In this document: one piece after another, positions 1 to 8,693 of the stretch | Layout of the letters: every line of letters starts with the position of its first letter | Numbering within the stretch: position 1 is the stretch's first letter | NCBI GenBank assembly: GCA_015499985.1 | Contig: JAAAUF010000517.1 | Coordinates: 18,088 to 29,598 of the forward strand | Length of the DNA: 11,511 nt | Direction of reading: 5' to 3' | DNA from: Haplosporangium gracile | Taxonomy: Eukaryota > Mortierellomycota > Mortierellomycetes > Mortierellales > Mortierellaceae | The notes under the pieces: generated by a model | What the model was told of the DNA's origin: nothing | What the model saw: the letters and a program-made list of their open reading frames with translations, nothing else | Database searches by the model: none | Made by a program: the position numbers and the translations under genes

Positions 1-1
1 G

Positions 2-553
2 ATCTACGCCTTCTCGCGCGATGGAGCCATGCCCGGATCCAAGTACTTCCACCAGATCCACCCTACACTCAAGTCGCCCGTGTGGGGAGTCTGGCTCTCG
101 TGCTTTGTTTCGGCCCTCCTCGGATTGTTGTACCTCGTCAACGCCGCTGCCTTCTCGGCCATCACCAGTATCGCAACCATCGGTCTCTACATCTCCTATG
201 GTCTCCCTACCTTCTGCCGTATCACTTATTCTCGCAACACCTTTGAGGACGGTCCTATCTCCTTGGGCCGTTTCTCTCTCCCCATCGGCATCATCTCCTG
301 TGTCTGGATCGTAATCATTACCGTCCTCTTTATCCTCCCCGGTACCAGCCCCGTGACGGCCCAGAATATGAACTATACTATTGTCATTGTCTTGGCTGCT
401 GCGATCTTCATCTTTGGCAACTGGTACTTTAACGCCCGCCACTGGTTCAAGGGCCCCGTTGCCAACATTGACATTGAGGAGCAGCAGCATGTTCCTGGTG
501 ACAAGATGGAGATCGAAGAGAAGGTCGCTGTTGGCAAAGAGGAGATCCAGTAA
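2..553 (+). CDS. Amino acid/GABA-type permease, C-terminal part (5' end outside window)
   Basis: The frame is open from the first bases and ends at TAA 551-553, giving 183 residues with no start codon of its own; the true start lies upstream of the window. It opens with IYAFSRDGAMPGSKYF, followed by IHPTLKSPVW, TSIATIGLYISYG and a late ARHWFKGP. These are hallmark segments of fungal amino acid/GABA/choline permeases of the APC superfamily, which import amino acids or related amines across the plasma membrane by proton symport. About four hydrophobic segments are visible (fragment residues about 28-46, 52-74, 90-112, 120-140), matching the last four of the usual twelve. The tail after the last segment is cytosolic and acidic (IEEQQHV... 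KMEIEEKV). The substrate cannot be told from this part. No intron is needed here. Family assignment is firm; the GABA label is only the closest guess. Confidence 0.93.
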   Translation: MYAFSRDGAMPGSKYFHQIHPTLKSPVWGVWLSCFVSALLGLLYLVNAAAFSAITSIATIGLYISYGLPTFCRITYSRNTFEDGPISLGRFSLPIGIISCVWIVIITVLFILPGTSPVTAQNMNYTIVIVLAAAIFIFGNWYFNARHWFKGPVANIDIEEQQHVPGDKMEIEEKVAVGKEEIQ

Positions 554-1109
554 AATAGAACCATCGTAATCTTAGTCTCCTCTCCTATTAGTAGTGGGGC
601 TGGAAGATTTTTTCTTATTCTGTCGCACAACTTTCAATTATCTCTCCCCCCCCTATACCATTTCCCTTCTCTCCTCCGCCCAAAAACCATATCTCCTTCC
701 ATTATGAAGGGCACTTAATTATCTTTGGAAAATAATACATTCGTTTATTACGACTAACTGTGCTTGGAAAATATATTGATATATGTGAAGAGGTAAATAG
801 AAGGAGTACTGGAGATGCCGGATCCCAGAGTAGAAAGAAAGAAAGAAAGGAGGATTTTCGTTGATTTGAAGGGCGCTATCAAAGCAAACCCATGCTCCTG
901 TTTTTTTGGAGTGTTTTTTTTTTTTTTAGGCGAATTTTTTTTTTGGTGTGGCTGTCGGTGGGATCATGATTGCTCTTTTTTTTTCTATGATCTCTTTCCA
1001 CTAGCCCTTTTGTGTGTGTGTGTATGTTGGAAGAGGGGATATTATGGTATGGAGGCGGACGATAGGAAGAAGGGAGAGAAAGGTAGGGTATGGAAGATTC
1101 TGGGTCCAC
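554..1109. other. Convergent intergenic region between permease and LPMO gene
   Basis: This stretch holds the 3' untranslated regions of two convergent genes. No credible coding frame was seen. It contains T tracts at 901-907, 914-927 (14 T) and 935-944 (10 T), and a (TG)6 run at 1011-1022. The hexamer TTTATT at 744-749 reads AATAAA on the minus strand and could serve the LPMO transcript, though it is about 360 nt past its stop. AATAATA near 731 could serve the permease. Both poly(A) assignments are tentative. Confidence 0.6.
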
Positions 1110-2285
1110 TTAGTTGCGGCGACGACCAAAGAGGCTGCGCTTGGTGGCAGTAGCAGGAACGGTGACGGTGATGGGCTTGCGGGCAGCAAAGTAGGTCTGG
1201 CCGTAGTTGCCATTAGCAAGAGCCTGCTCCTCGATGAAGGGAGAGCTGTTCGAAAGAAAAAAAAATGAAGGGTGCAAAGGCAAAAGAACAGTTAGAATCA
1301 GGGAAAATGAGTCGCCAAAGCCGAACACAAACGCGTGCAATCTGCAAAATGAAAAAACAAAATCAACTAGAGGGGGGAGGAGGAAGGAGGAAGGAGGAAA
1401 GAAAGACATACTTGGGACCATAGTTGGCGATGAGGGGAGCAACACCAGAAAGGGAACCGCCGTTGGTACCACTGATGACAACATCGGCACAAGAAGAATA
1501 CAACTCGCGGTTACCCTCGTTGTTGTTCCAGATCAAGTTAAGGATGGCCTTGCCAGAGGGGGCGCCAGCAGGGATCTTGAAGGGCATCTTGTATTGCACA
1601 CCGTTGGATGCATCTGCCATACATGTCAACAAATTGTCCTGGTGAGATAAGACGATTAAAAAAAAAAAGAAAAAAAGAAAGGCGATGGGGAGTTAATATC
1701 TGATTCGCGTCGTTTGTTAGTGTTACCATTAACACATCAACCGGGGTTTCTTTTTAGTTTACCTGAAAGACGACCCAGGTGGCACCGTTGTCGTAAGAAA
1801 GAGTCCACTGGCAACTGCCTCCCTTGTGGTAGGCGCCAATATCCATGTTGGCCTGGTATGTCTGACCGGCAGAAAAGACCGGGCGGGTGCCGGCGAACGA
1901 GCTGTCGTGCTTGCACATTGGGCTCGCAATGTTACCCTATAGGTTTCCCAAAAGCAAAGTGCCACGTAGAAAAAAAGAAGAGGGCGGATAAAAAATACGC
2001 GTCAGTCACATGATTCTAGTCCTACACCTGGCTCCCATGGATCCCCCTTTTTTTTTCTTCTTCTTTTAAGTATTGCCGGGAAAACTGAAGGGAAAGAAGC
2101 TTTACGTGATTGCCGATGGGGGAGCGGATATCATAGTCGATCATCTCCCATTGGCCGGGGCCGGGCTGAGGGCACTCGCTGTAGGCGCCGCGGCGGGGGC
2201 ATGGGTAACGGAACGAGATGTGAGCATCGGCGAGGAGGGTGAATCCGGAGAGGAGGACGAAAGCTGTGGCGAGGAAGGACTTCAT
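1110..2285 (-). CDS. Secreted AA11-like lytic polysaccharide monooxygenase (4 exons)
   Basis: Exons on the minus strand are 2285-2106, 1936-1763, 1638-1412 and 1245-1110. The introns (169, 124 and 166 nt) are GT-AG and all junctions keep frame, giving 717 nt and 238 residues. Residues 1-21 form a signal peptide ending ADA, so the mature protein starts at His22, as copper LPMOs require. His97 lies in AYHKGGSCQWTLSYDNG, which matches the THGGGSCQ-type segment of AA11 enzymes and would be the second histidine-brace ligand. Tyr165 in GNRELY matches the axial tyrosine. Six cysteines (29, 38, 68, 102, 124, 168) suit an extracellular fold. AA11 members oxidatively cleave chitin; activity here is inferred. 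There is no carbohydrate-binding module and no GPI signal. The C-terminus is Thr/Val/Pro-rich and then strongly basic (ATKRSLFGRRRN). The start is the only ATG that gives the signal peptide, preceded by a CAA-rich leader. It could belong to a neighbouring AA11-like clade that has not been tested biochemically. Confidence 0.9.
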
Positions 2286-2474
2286 TGTTGTTGTTGCTGT
2301 GTGTAGGGTTTGGTTGAGTAGTGGAGAGAAAGAACTGTAGTACAAGGAGAGGAAGAGTTGGTAGCGAGTGGCGAAGAGGCTTTGTGGAGAAAGGCTGGTA
2401 AGGGAGAGAGGCTTGGTTGAGAGAGCTGAAGAATGAAGAAAAAAAAAGCTGAAAACAGGGGGTGGCGGGTGCCG

Positions 2475-2481
2475 TTTTATA
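2475..2481 (-). promoter_or_regulatory. Candidate TATA box of the LPMO gene
   Basis: The minus strand reads TATAAAA here, about 190 nt upstream of the LPMO start codon. Between it and the ATG lies a CT-rich then CAA-rich leader without an obvious gene. The spacing is nearly the same as for the B12D-family gene near 10400. The transcription start is inferred to be about 30 nt downstream. Confidence 0.55.
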
Positions 2482-2740
2482 CGACCCCCAAAAGCCGTTT
2501 TTTTTCCCTCCATTACTTATTCAACTCTTCTCTACTTTACTTAACCTTTGCGAATGTGAACATAAACAGTATAATATCGAGCGCTTGAATACGATAGCAT
2601 GAGAAATATCAGATATGAAAGCAAGGCACACGGTTCAAAAAAGGAGCGCATCCAGGTATCAATAACAACCGATAACAAACTCAATGCGCGGTGTTAATCA
2701 TAATCTAGAGCTAATGGAAAGGCTTATTACTATCGGATGG

Positions 2741-2762
2741 GAGTGGGTGGAGAGTGGGTGGA
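2741..2762. repeat. Perfect tandem duplication of an 11-mer
   Basis: The unit GAGTGGGTGGA occurs twice back to back (2741-2751 and 2752-2762). It lies about 460 nt upstream of the LPMO start codon, so it could be a duplicated promoter element. It includes a GTGGAG, which fits the CreA/Mig1 consensus SYGGRG. No function is shown. Confidence 0.8.
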
Positions 2763-3677
2763 AGTAGGCGCTTGAGTTAATCGATGATTATTGTTTACAA
2801 AAGTGTTCAGGGTCCACAGTATTTTTTTCGTGCCTGAATCTAGTATTGTATTGAAACAAAGTATTAATGTCCACGGCTATTTGTATGCCGCAACTACACT
2901 TGAAAAACAATCAAATAAAATCCGTGGATGGCAATTTAAAAAAAAACTGATTGCCGAGAGACGCGCGCGTAAGAATTGGGCAGAGAGAGAGAAGGAGGGA
3001 AAGTAACCTATAGCTCATAACTGATTGCTACTAACAAAGGTAAAGTGTCTCCATTCGAACGCCATCAACTAAACTAGACCCCAGGGGATGGGGGAAGGGG
3101 CAAAAGAGAGCGATGGTTACACAACAAACGCTTATCGACGTGCCATCTCAAAAAACCGATCACCCCCTTCTCTCTTTCTCTCTCCCCCTCGACTGTCTTT
3201 CCTTTCGGCCCTTAGGAAGCGCTCTCAAAATCACATAAACAATTAGACACACACGACATTCCCTTTTGTCAAATGTACCTGCATGACGATTGAAAAAAAA
3301 AGTTTATCGTGGGCAATATTTGATGAAGAGACGGAGATAGAGAGGAGGAGGAGGACTAGTGGTATTCAATTACCCTTGCCCTGAATATTAACCCTGGAAA
3401 GTTTTGAAAATCAATGAAATAATCGATCAAAAAGATACCCGCTTGCATATTCGGATGACGAAGGAGAGGGTTGATTGAATATCAAGGTCAGGAGATTGGC
3501 AAGAAAGAAAACAAAGAAAAGCTGCAGGCTGGATCCAGGTCTTTCAGTCATTTCTTTGAGTAATGGGTTTTAAATGATTTGTCTAGACCCATGCTACAAT
3601 GGCACATAGAGAATCACCAGACCATACTGAAGTAAGTCAAAGAGAAAGAAATGAACATGGTGCCTTTGTCTTGCTCG

Positions 3678-3689
3678 GTAAACGTTTAC
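3678..3689. promoter_or_regulatory. 12-bp palindrome GTAAACGTTTAC
   Basis: A perfect inverted repeat formed by two head-to-head GTAAAC half sites. GTAAAC/TGTTTAC is the core bound by forkhead transcription factors. Related single sites occur at 2792-2798, 4172-4178 and 4921-4927. The palindrome is directly visible; its role as a binding site is inference. Confidence 0.4.
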
Positions 3690-3877
3690 TTTCCCATGAT
3701 TGAAGGTACGTACTCTAATTCAAGTCAAACAAAATCAAACCAAAATTCAATGAAATAAACATAAGTGGGCGGCCTTGAACCAAAAAAGGGCTCGATCGTT
3801 TTCTCTCTTTATTATCATCCTCTTGCCATTTTCCTTTCCTTTGAGCTCGGTTGGCATACACATGACTGCAACCAAAA

Positions 3878-3905
3878 GGTCAATGGTCAATGGTCAATGG
3901 TCAAT
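3878..3905. repeat. Four tandem copies of GGTCAAT
   Basis: Four perfect 7-bp units run without interruption and are followed by degenerate copies (another GGTCAAT at 3914-3920, then GGTCA and GGGTCAA) to about 3950. It sits inside the gene-poor stretch and has no neighbouring gene within about 1.6 kb. Confidence 0.9.
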
Positions 3906-4373
3906 GGCCAAGAGGTCAATAGTAATGGTCAGAAGGCAGAGGGTCAAAGTTCGTAGTGAAGAATCGAGTTGCTGGGCGTAGCTTGATTGGTTCAGTCAAG
4001 AAGTTGGATGGTTATGGACTGAATACTTCCGCACATACACACGCGTCTATCGTGGCGAGATCTTATTATCTCAGAAGTATGCACCTTTCTTCAAAGTTCA
4101 ATCGCCTATCTCATCCGTTGTCATCACCTCTCTTTTTCTCAGGTCTGGGTTTTGTTTTTCGCTGGGGGAGTGTAAACAAGGTTAGCTTTACGCCACGAGA
4201 GCGCGCGATTTCCAAAAAGCCCTTTTTTTTTCTTGTCACTTTCTGAGAGATGCTGTTCGCTTGAAAAAGCTCTTTTTGAATGAACTTCTCCTTCCCTTCT
4301 TTACTTTTCTGGCGTCATCAGCGAGAGTGACACCAGAGCTCAATTGCCAAGAGACAAAATATCTCGAATGAAG

Positions 4374-4389
4374 GTATGCATGTATGCAT
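4374..4389. repeat. Two tandem GTATGCAT units
   Basis: Two 8-bp units each contain the palindrome ATGCAT. A pair of CTAATGTC copies follows at 4408-4415 and 4417-4424. Minor microsatellite-like structure. Confidence 0.7.
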
Positions 4390-4584
4390 GCATATCCTTT
4401 AGTGTCTCTAATGTCCCTAATGTCACCCTTTCTCCATGTTCCCTTCCGGACAATAATTGTTAGTCCCCCCATTCTCATCTCTGAATGACTGAGGCTGTTG
4501 GTTAAAAATTATCTCCATGGGAAACGAGGTAACTCTAGATTCCGGATCATTGTTATCGATGTCATATCTAACTCTCTTTCTGCA

Positions 4585-4643
4585 TCTCTCTCTTTCTTCC
4601 TCCTTTCTCTCTCTCCCCCTCTTTTCCCTCTTTTCCCTCTTCT
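4585..4643. repeat. Uninterrupted 59-nt pyrimidine tract
   Basis: The plus strand is purely C/T over 59 bases, with (CT)n segments and a repeated CCCTCTTTT unit near its end. Long homopyrimidine-homopurine tracts can form triplex structures and are common in nucleosome-depleted fungal intergenic DNA. Confidence 0.85.
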
Positions 4644-5324
4644 GATCGCATGACAAAGCTGGACTTCATGGGGGGTTTTTTTTTGTTTGTTACCCTCAAA
4701 AGGATTGGAAATGTAGGGCAACCCTGATAACAATCATGCATTACCCTCTTCCATCCTCTTTGTCCCCCCCCCATCGCCTTTCGCCTTCACTTCCACTTTC
4801 AGTCCCTTTGTGTTGGCTGCATTATCGGATTTGCATCCCACGGGGACAATGAAAGTGACAAACAAATACAGGGTTATGTCAGACGAGGTAATCGATGATG
4901 ATGAGGATCCACGGACAAATTGTTTACATGCAAAGTACCATCCCTCCCTATTTCCAATTTAAAAAAAAAACATTATCATTCGTAATTATCCAAAAAAAAC
5001 CCCCCGATTAGATCCTACTGCAGCACATCATTCTTCATTCCTTTGTCTTCCTTGGTGCTGTCACTTGACGTGGGGGCAATTTTGTTTTTATTTTGTTTAT
5101 TGTTATTGTCGTACTCTCAAGACAGTCTGGACACATTCAGGCGTTCTTTCAAAAACAATTCCCGCACTGTTGGCATTTCCGCTCAATACTCTTTGATGTT
5201 TTTGGATTTAATCTTACGCGCGTCTCTCATTGTTTTTGTGCAATGGAAGGCCAAAAATGCCAGAGTTGACGGAAAATCGACCCAGACCTGCAACAGAGAG
5301 TAAGTGCATTAGATGGATCAGAGC

Positions 5325-5347
5325 AAAAAAAAAAAAAAAAAAAAAAA
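5325..5347. repeat. A23 homopolymer
   Basis: Twenty-three consecutive A residues on the plus strand. No retroelement body or target-site duplication was recognised on either side, so there is no support for calling it a retroposon tail. The exact length is prone to sequencing error. Confidence 0.85.
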
Positions 5348-5596
5348 GAGATTGCATAGAATCGCGGATAAATCCTCCGTTCTTTGCCTGCTTTTCAAGA
5401 TGACTAGCCTTTCAAGGTCACTTTTGTACAGTTGGACATCGTTTTCATTTTTTTTCTTTCATAATCGCATCCGAATCAATGTAAATACAGGCGGGTCTAT
5501 GATTACACAGGGCCGGGAATTAGCCGTCGAAGTATAATTTGGCAAGGAACAGAAGTAGTACTCCGTATATTCTTCCGTGGAAGGAGAAGGAAAGCG

Positions 5597-5749
5597 AAAA
5601 CAATGAGATCGATAACGCGTACTGTTGTGTGAAAAGAGTTGCGTAACGCCCCATTTTGCCGACTACGGCGCAAAAAGCAAAAAGTGTGCAAATAGCTTTG
5701 TCCAATTAAAAGTAAAACAAACTAAAAAACAACGGGATCGATAGCGCGT
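5597..5749. repeat. Spaced 24-bp direct repeat around GATCGATA(A/G)CGCGT
   Basis: Copies at 5597-5620 and 5726-5749 match at 21 of 24 positions, about 129 bp apart, just beyond the 3' end of PBN1. The first copy contains ACGCGT and the second GCGCGT. The three differences are all transitions. Confidence 0.75.
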
Positions 5750-5810
5750 GTTTATATTTTCTATACCGAAAACCTTCCTTCGCGTTTAGCGTCAGCCCAG
5801 TCAAAAAAGC

Positions 5811-7838
5811 TTAATCCTGTTTGCCCTTTCCGGAGGTTCGTCCGGCAACAGTCCGGACAAGGGCCAAAGCCACCGCCAAGGTTCCTGCGCCCGCCATCGC
5901 AAACGTCGCGGCCCGGACAAGGTTCATGTCGTCCAATCGACCGACAGGGACAGACATTTTTGCGACGGGGAACTGTTTGGGGATAGGGTCCGGCAAAACA
6001 AATCGGAAATCGACTGTTTCCCTGCCCGTCTTTTCGTCTTGTGGAAAGAGTAGGCTTAAAGGCAAGGCTGGGATATAGAAGAGCTTCTTGGCAGCCGCGT
6101 TCAGAGCTGTTGAGTCGTCTCCTCCACTGGTACTGGCTGCTGAGGGACAGACCCAGGCGACAATGGGCCAAGGTGCCTCTACAGTCATATGAGTTGCTGG
6201 GTTGCCCTCTTCAACTGGAGGTTGGTACCGCATATGCATAGGGATATCGACGACCGAGGTGTACGAGACTGAATCCGTTTTGATTCCCTTAGTGTCGATG
6301 TTGGTAATGTTGGAGGGCGTCCACTTGGAGGTCTTGACGGAATTCTCTAGTTGAGCCTTGACCATGACCAAACTGCCCCACCCTGCAACAACGCCCACAG
6401 GTTTCTCCAGATCCGTCTCTCCATAGACTGTCGACTCGCCAATCTCGGGCGCAAGCCCCTCCAACTGAAAGGGGTCCACAAAGTATCCAGCAGGCAAAAC
6501 TTGAAGGACATGCAAATCACATCCTGCAGTCGTCTCCTGAATGTTGGGATTGGATTGGATAGTGGTGACAGAGTGAGGGTGGAAGGACTGCGATGGGGTC
6601 ATGGTCGAGTTGAAGCCGTGTCCGTAGGCGCGGATGTTGCCGGTCGAAAAGTCGCGTCGGTGGGGTGGGAAGACTGGCGACCGGGTCTGGATCATCGCCT
6701 CGTTGACCGACTCGCCTTCACTATCCATCTTAACAGTAGCGCCCAAGTAATGGTCATTTACGGAATACTCCTGTTCTGTTACCTCACGATAAAACCAACC
6801 AACCTCAACCACCTTGTCTGTCTTTTCGTTGAACAAGACCTCGACCGTGCTTTGTGACTTTTCTCCATCCTTGTTATCATTACTGTTGTTGGCTCCTGCA
6901 GCCCAGATGATTTTGAGAGAGACCTTGCCCTTGTGAAGGACAAGATCAATAAGAGCAGGTCCTGGGGTCGATCCTGCCTGTTGTTGAGAAATGAGTGATG
7001 AGACGACCGACGACGCTGACAGAAATCCTGCTGGGTCAGCTGTCTTGTGCAAGTAGTGGTGCTTGTGGATGGCGGTCAGATCCTCTGCGCGAAGGGTGTT
7101 GTGACGTCTTTCCAACGGCGTCGTCGCAGCTGCTTCGATCTCCCGACAGTCGACCGAGCCAATCAGATCTGCTACAATATGGCAGTTCTCCTTCCATGTC
7201 TTTTCAAAGTTGTCACTACATCAATCAAGGAGAGTCGCAGGTGTTAATAAAGAGTGTGATTGAAAGATCAGCCACCGGCCAACGTAGCAATTAATTACAA
7301 AAGTGAATTACGAACCTGGTGACGGACAAGTGGAAACCAGGAATGTAGGTTGGTGTGAATGGTGGACGGAGAAGGGGTGCCTTGTTGTCAAACCACTGCA
7401 CATGCACCTCCCCGTTATCTATTCCTTGGCTATCTCCTCCAGAGGCAGTCTAGCATCCCATTGTTCGTGCCAAACAAAGTAACAACGCGCGGCGTTAGCC
7501 TTTTGTACCGTTCATAAGCCGCCAATACCTTGAATCAACCAGCCATAAATATGTGCCGCCAAATACGTAGTACAAAAGCTCACCTTTCCGACGGCCTGCA
7601 GGATACCTTGAAGGGACCCCTTGACCTCCCATTCTCTGAAGCCAGCAAGCCCAATGACCTTGACCTGATGACGCGAGACTTTGAAATTTTCATCGGAGGG
7701 TTCGACGGGGAGGGTAGAGAAGAATGAATGGCGATGCTGTAACAAGGGCGAAAAGGCTGTGTCGGAGGTAATTGCTGCAGATGTGGCAGCAGCATTGAGG
7801 GTGACCAAAATTGCTGCTGAGATGAACAGTGGCAACAT
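5811..7838 (-). CDS. PBN1: Pbn1/PIG-X, ER subunit of GPI-mannosyltransferase I (3 exons)
   Basis: Exons on the minus strand are 7838-7584, 7449-7316 and 7215-5811. The introns are 134 and 100 nt, GT-AG, with CTAAC/TTAAC branch-like sites. The product has 597 residues. PIG-X/Pbn1 stabilises the catalytic mannosyltransferase (PIG-M/Gpi14) that adds the first mannose to GPI anchors in the ER. The PIG-X signature lies at about 328-500: GFNSTM (330-335), YFVDPFQL (374-381), the DLEKPV segment (398-403), VDIPMHMRYQPP (452-463) and APWPIVAWVCP (477-487). A signal peptide covers about 1-21 and one membrane segment about 562-583, giving a luminal type I protein with sequons at Asn332 and Asn432. The tail ends KGKQD, a KxKxx-type ER retrieval motif. 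It is longer than yeast Pbn1, with polar insertions near 237-253 and 490-506. The ATG at 7838 gives the signal peptide. Its upstream region is shared with a possible divergent transcript. Confidence 0.92.
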
Positions 7839-8301
7839 GGCGTAAAAGTGTGCGTGTTGTGTAAAGAAGGATGAGGAGACGATGTCGGGGGATCCTTTGC
7901 CGCTTCAACGAATAAAATGTTGTGACTGGTGATTCGACAACGAGACAGAAAATTCAGGGGCAAAAGAAAGGTTAAAAACTCCGCATTTTGATGCTGCTCG
8001 CAGAAGACGCGACCTGAGAACTAGACATGTAGGTCCATCAAGATTGTAGGCTTCATCTTGTTCTAGCTCACTTAACTGTCGTCTCAGGATCATCTCTTTA
8101 CCACGACAGCGTTTTATGTACAGCACTCCACATCATTTTGACAATGTACTTTTGGCCTCTGAATAGATGTTGGAGTAAAATAAATAAGAAGCGAAAACCG
8201 GCCTAACAATGGGCAGTGGTTTCCAAATACCATTGTGACAGCAACTAGAGCGTCTCTGCTCTTGTGAGCAACGTATTCATCGACTTGGACTCGGCAGGAA
8301 C
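7839..8301. promoter_or_regulatory. PBN1 upstream region, possibly bidirectional
   Basis: No coding frame is supported here. The PBN1 leader just before its ATG is rich in C and A on the sense strand (CACGCACACTTTTACGCC). An inverted pair ACAATGG (8206-8212) and CCATTGT (8230-8236) lies about 65 nt before a plus-strand TATA sequence. If the plus-strand transcript is real, this is a divergent promoter. Confidence 0.45.
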
Positions 8302-8308
8302 TATAAAG
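8302..8308 (+). promoter_or_regulatory. Candidate TATA box of an unidentified plus-strand transcript
   Basis: TATAAAG is followed by a CT-rich start region, a common fungal core promoter arrangement. From here to 8632 there is no ATG on the plus strand, about 325 nt. That fits a genuine 5' leader ending at the ATG at 8633. Confidence 0.45.
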
Positions 8309-8632
8309 AAAGGACCGTACGTTTTTGTTTCTCTTCTTCATCCTTTCTTTGTTTCTCTTCACTTCACTTCTCAGCAATCGTTTCCTCTCACCCTTCTTCT
8401 CGTCTCCATTCGATCGGTCCCTACGATAGGGGTTTGGTTCCGGCCAATCTCATCCTTCACCAATAGCCACTCCATAACCGCCTTTTTTTGCACTCGAATA
8501 TATTCAAATCTGGGATCTCTTATCGTCCTACTGATACCAACAACCAAAGCTTGATATATCGGATCCCACGACGCGCATTGCGTAATCCTACTCAAGAAAA
8601 AAACCTTTCTTGATCGTTCTTCAATTTCTATC

Positions 8633-8693
8633 ATGCCCCAGCGTGTCCGTAACTCTTCTTCGACCACGATTGAGGGCGTCTTTCCTACCAAAA
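8633..8693 (+). CDS. Candidate first coding exon of an unidentified gene
   Basis: The first ATG after the putative promoter starts 20 codons (MPQRVRNSSS, then TTIEGVFPTK) plus one base, up to a GTAGGG donor-like site at 8694. Codons are mostly C- or G-ending or otherwise like those of the sure genes, and the sequence turns AT-rich right after 8693, as at an exon-intron border. Without splicing the frame would run to a stop near 8801 (56 codons including the stop) with a much less protein-like end. Possible acceptors are 8739 (46-nt intron, then about 31 more residues), 8878 or 8884. None gives a convincing long product, so the downstream structure is unresolved. I do not recognise the protein. 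It may be a short protein, a gene with exons I could not join, or a decayed gene. Confidence 0.3.

Larger units (their letters stand above)
2482..5810. other. Gene-poor intergenic region (about 3.3 kb)
   Basis: I see no supportable gene on either strand. Open frames are short, mostly lack ATG starts, have low-complexity or basic translations, and lack plausible intron joins. No tRNA T-arm, 5S rRNA or spliceosomal snRNA signature was recognised. The stretch contains LPMO upstream sequence, several short tandem repeats, a 59-nt pyrimidine tract, an A23 run, forkhead-type motifs and a spaced 24-bp direct repeat next to the PBN1 3' end. A perfect TACTAAC at 3029-3035 resembles a branch site but has no matching splice sites close by. 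An untranslated RNA gene cannot be excluded. Confidence 0.6.

Noticed and set aside
1207..1650. 147-codon plus-strand frame
   Set aside because: Antisense to LPMO exons 3-4 and intron 3; translation is low-complexity Lys/Gly/Thr-rich.
2791..3006. 71-codon plus-strand frame
   Set aside because: No ATG at its start, Lys/Arg-rich low-complexity end, no splice partners.
3029..3035. TACTAAC as a branch point of a hidden spliced gene
   Set aside because: No acceptor within normal branch distance and no coding sequence on either side.
3040..3070. TTCGAAC as a tRNA T-loop
   Set aside because: Flanking bases do not form a T stem, and no acceptor stem or anticodon arm is present.
4311..4340. Possible C/D-box snoRNA on the minus strand (TGATGA near 4315)
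   Set aside because: No properly spaced CTGA D box or terminal stem could be found.
5043..5303. 86-codon plus-strand frame with a hydrophobic start
   Set aside because: Begins with TTG rather than ATG, AT-rich codons unlike the sure genes, no upstream promoter-like signal or family match.
5325..5347. A23 run as a retroposon tail
   Set aside because: No reverse-transcriptase or endonuclease remnant, no flanking duplication and no gene-like body upstream. Homopolymers are common across the window.
6351..6857. 168-codon plus-strand frame
   Set aside because: Lies wholly antisense to exon 3 of PBN1, has no family resemblance, and is a shadow of that gene's codon bias.
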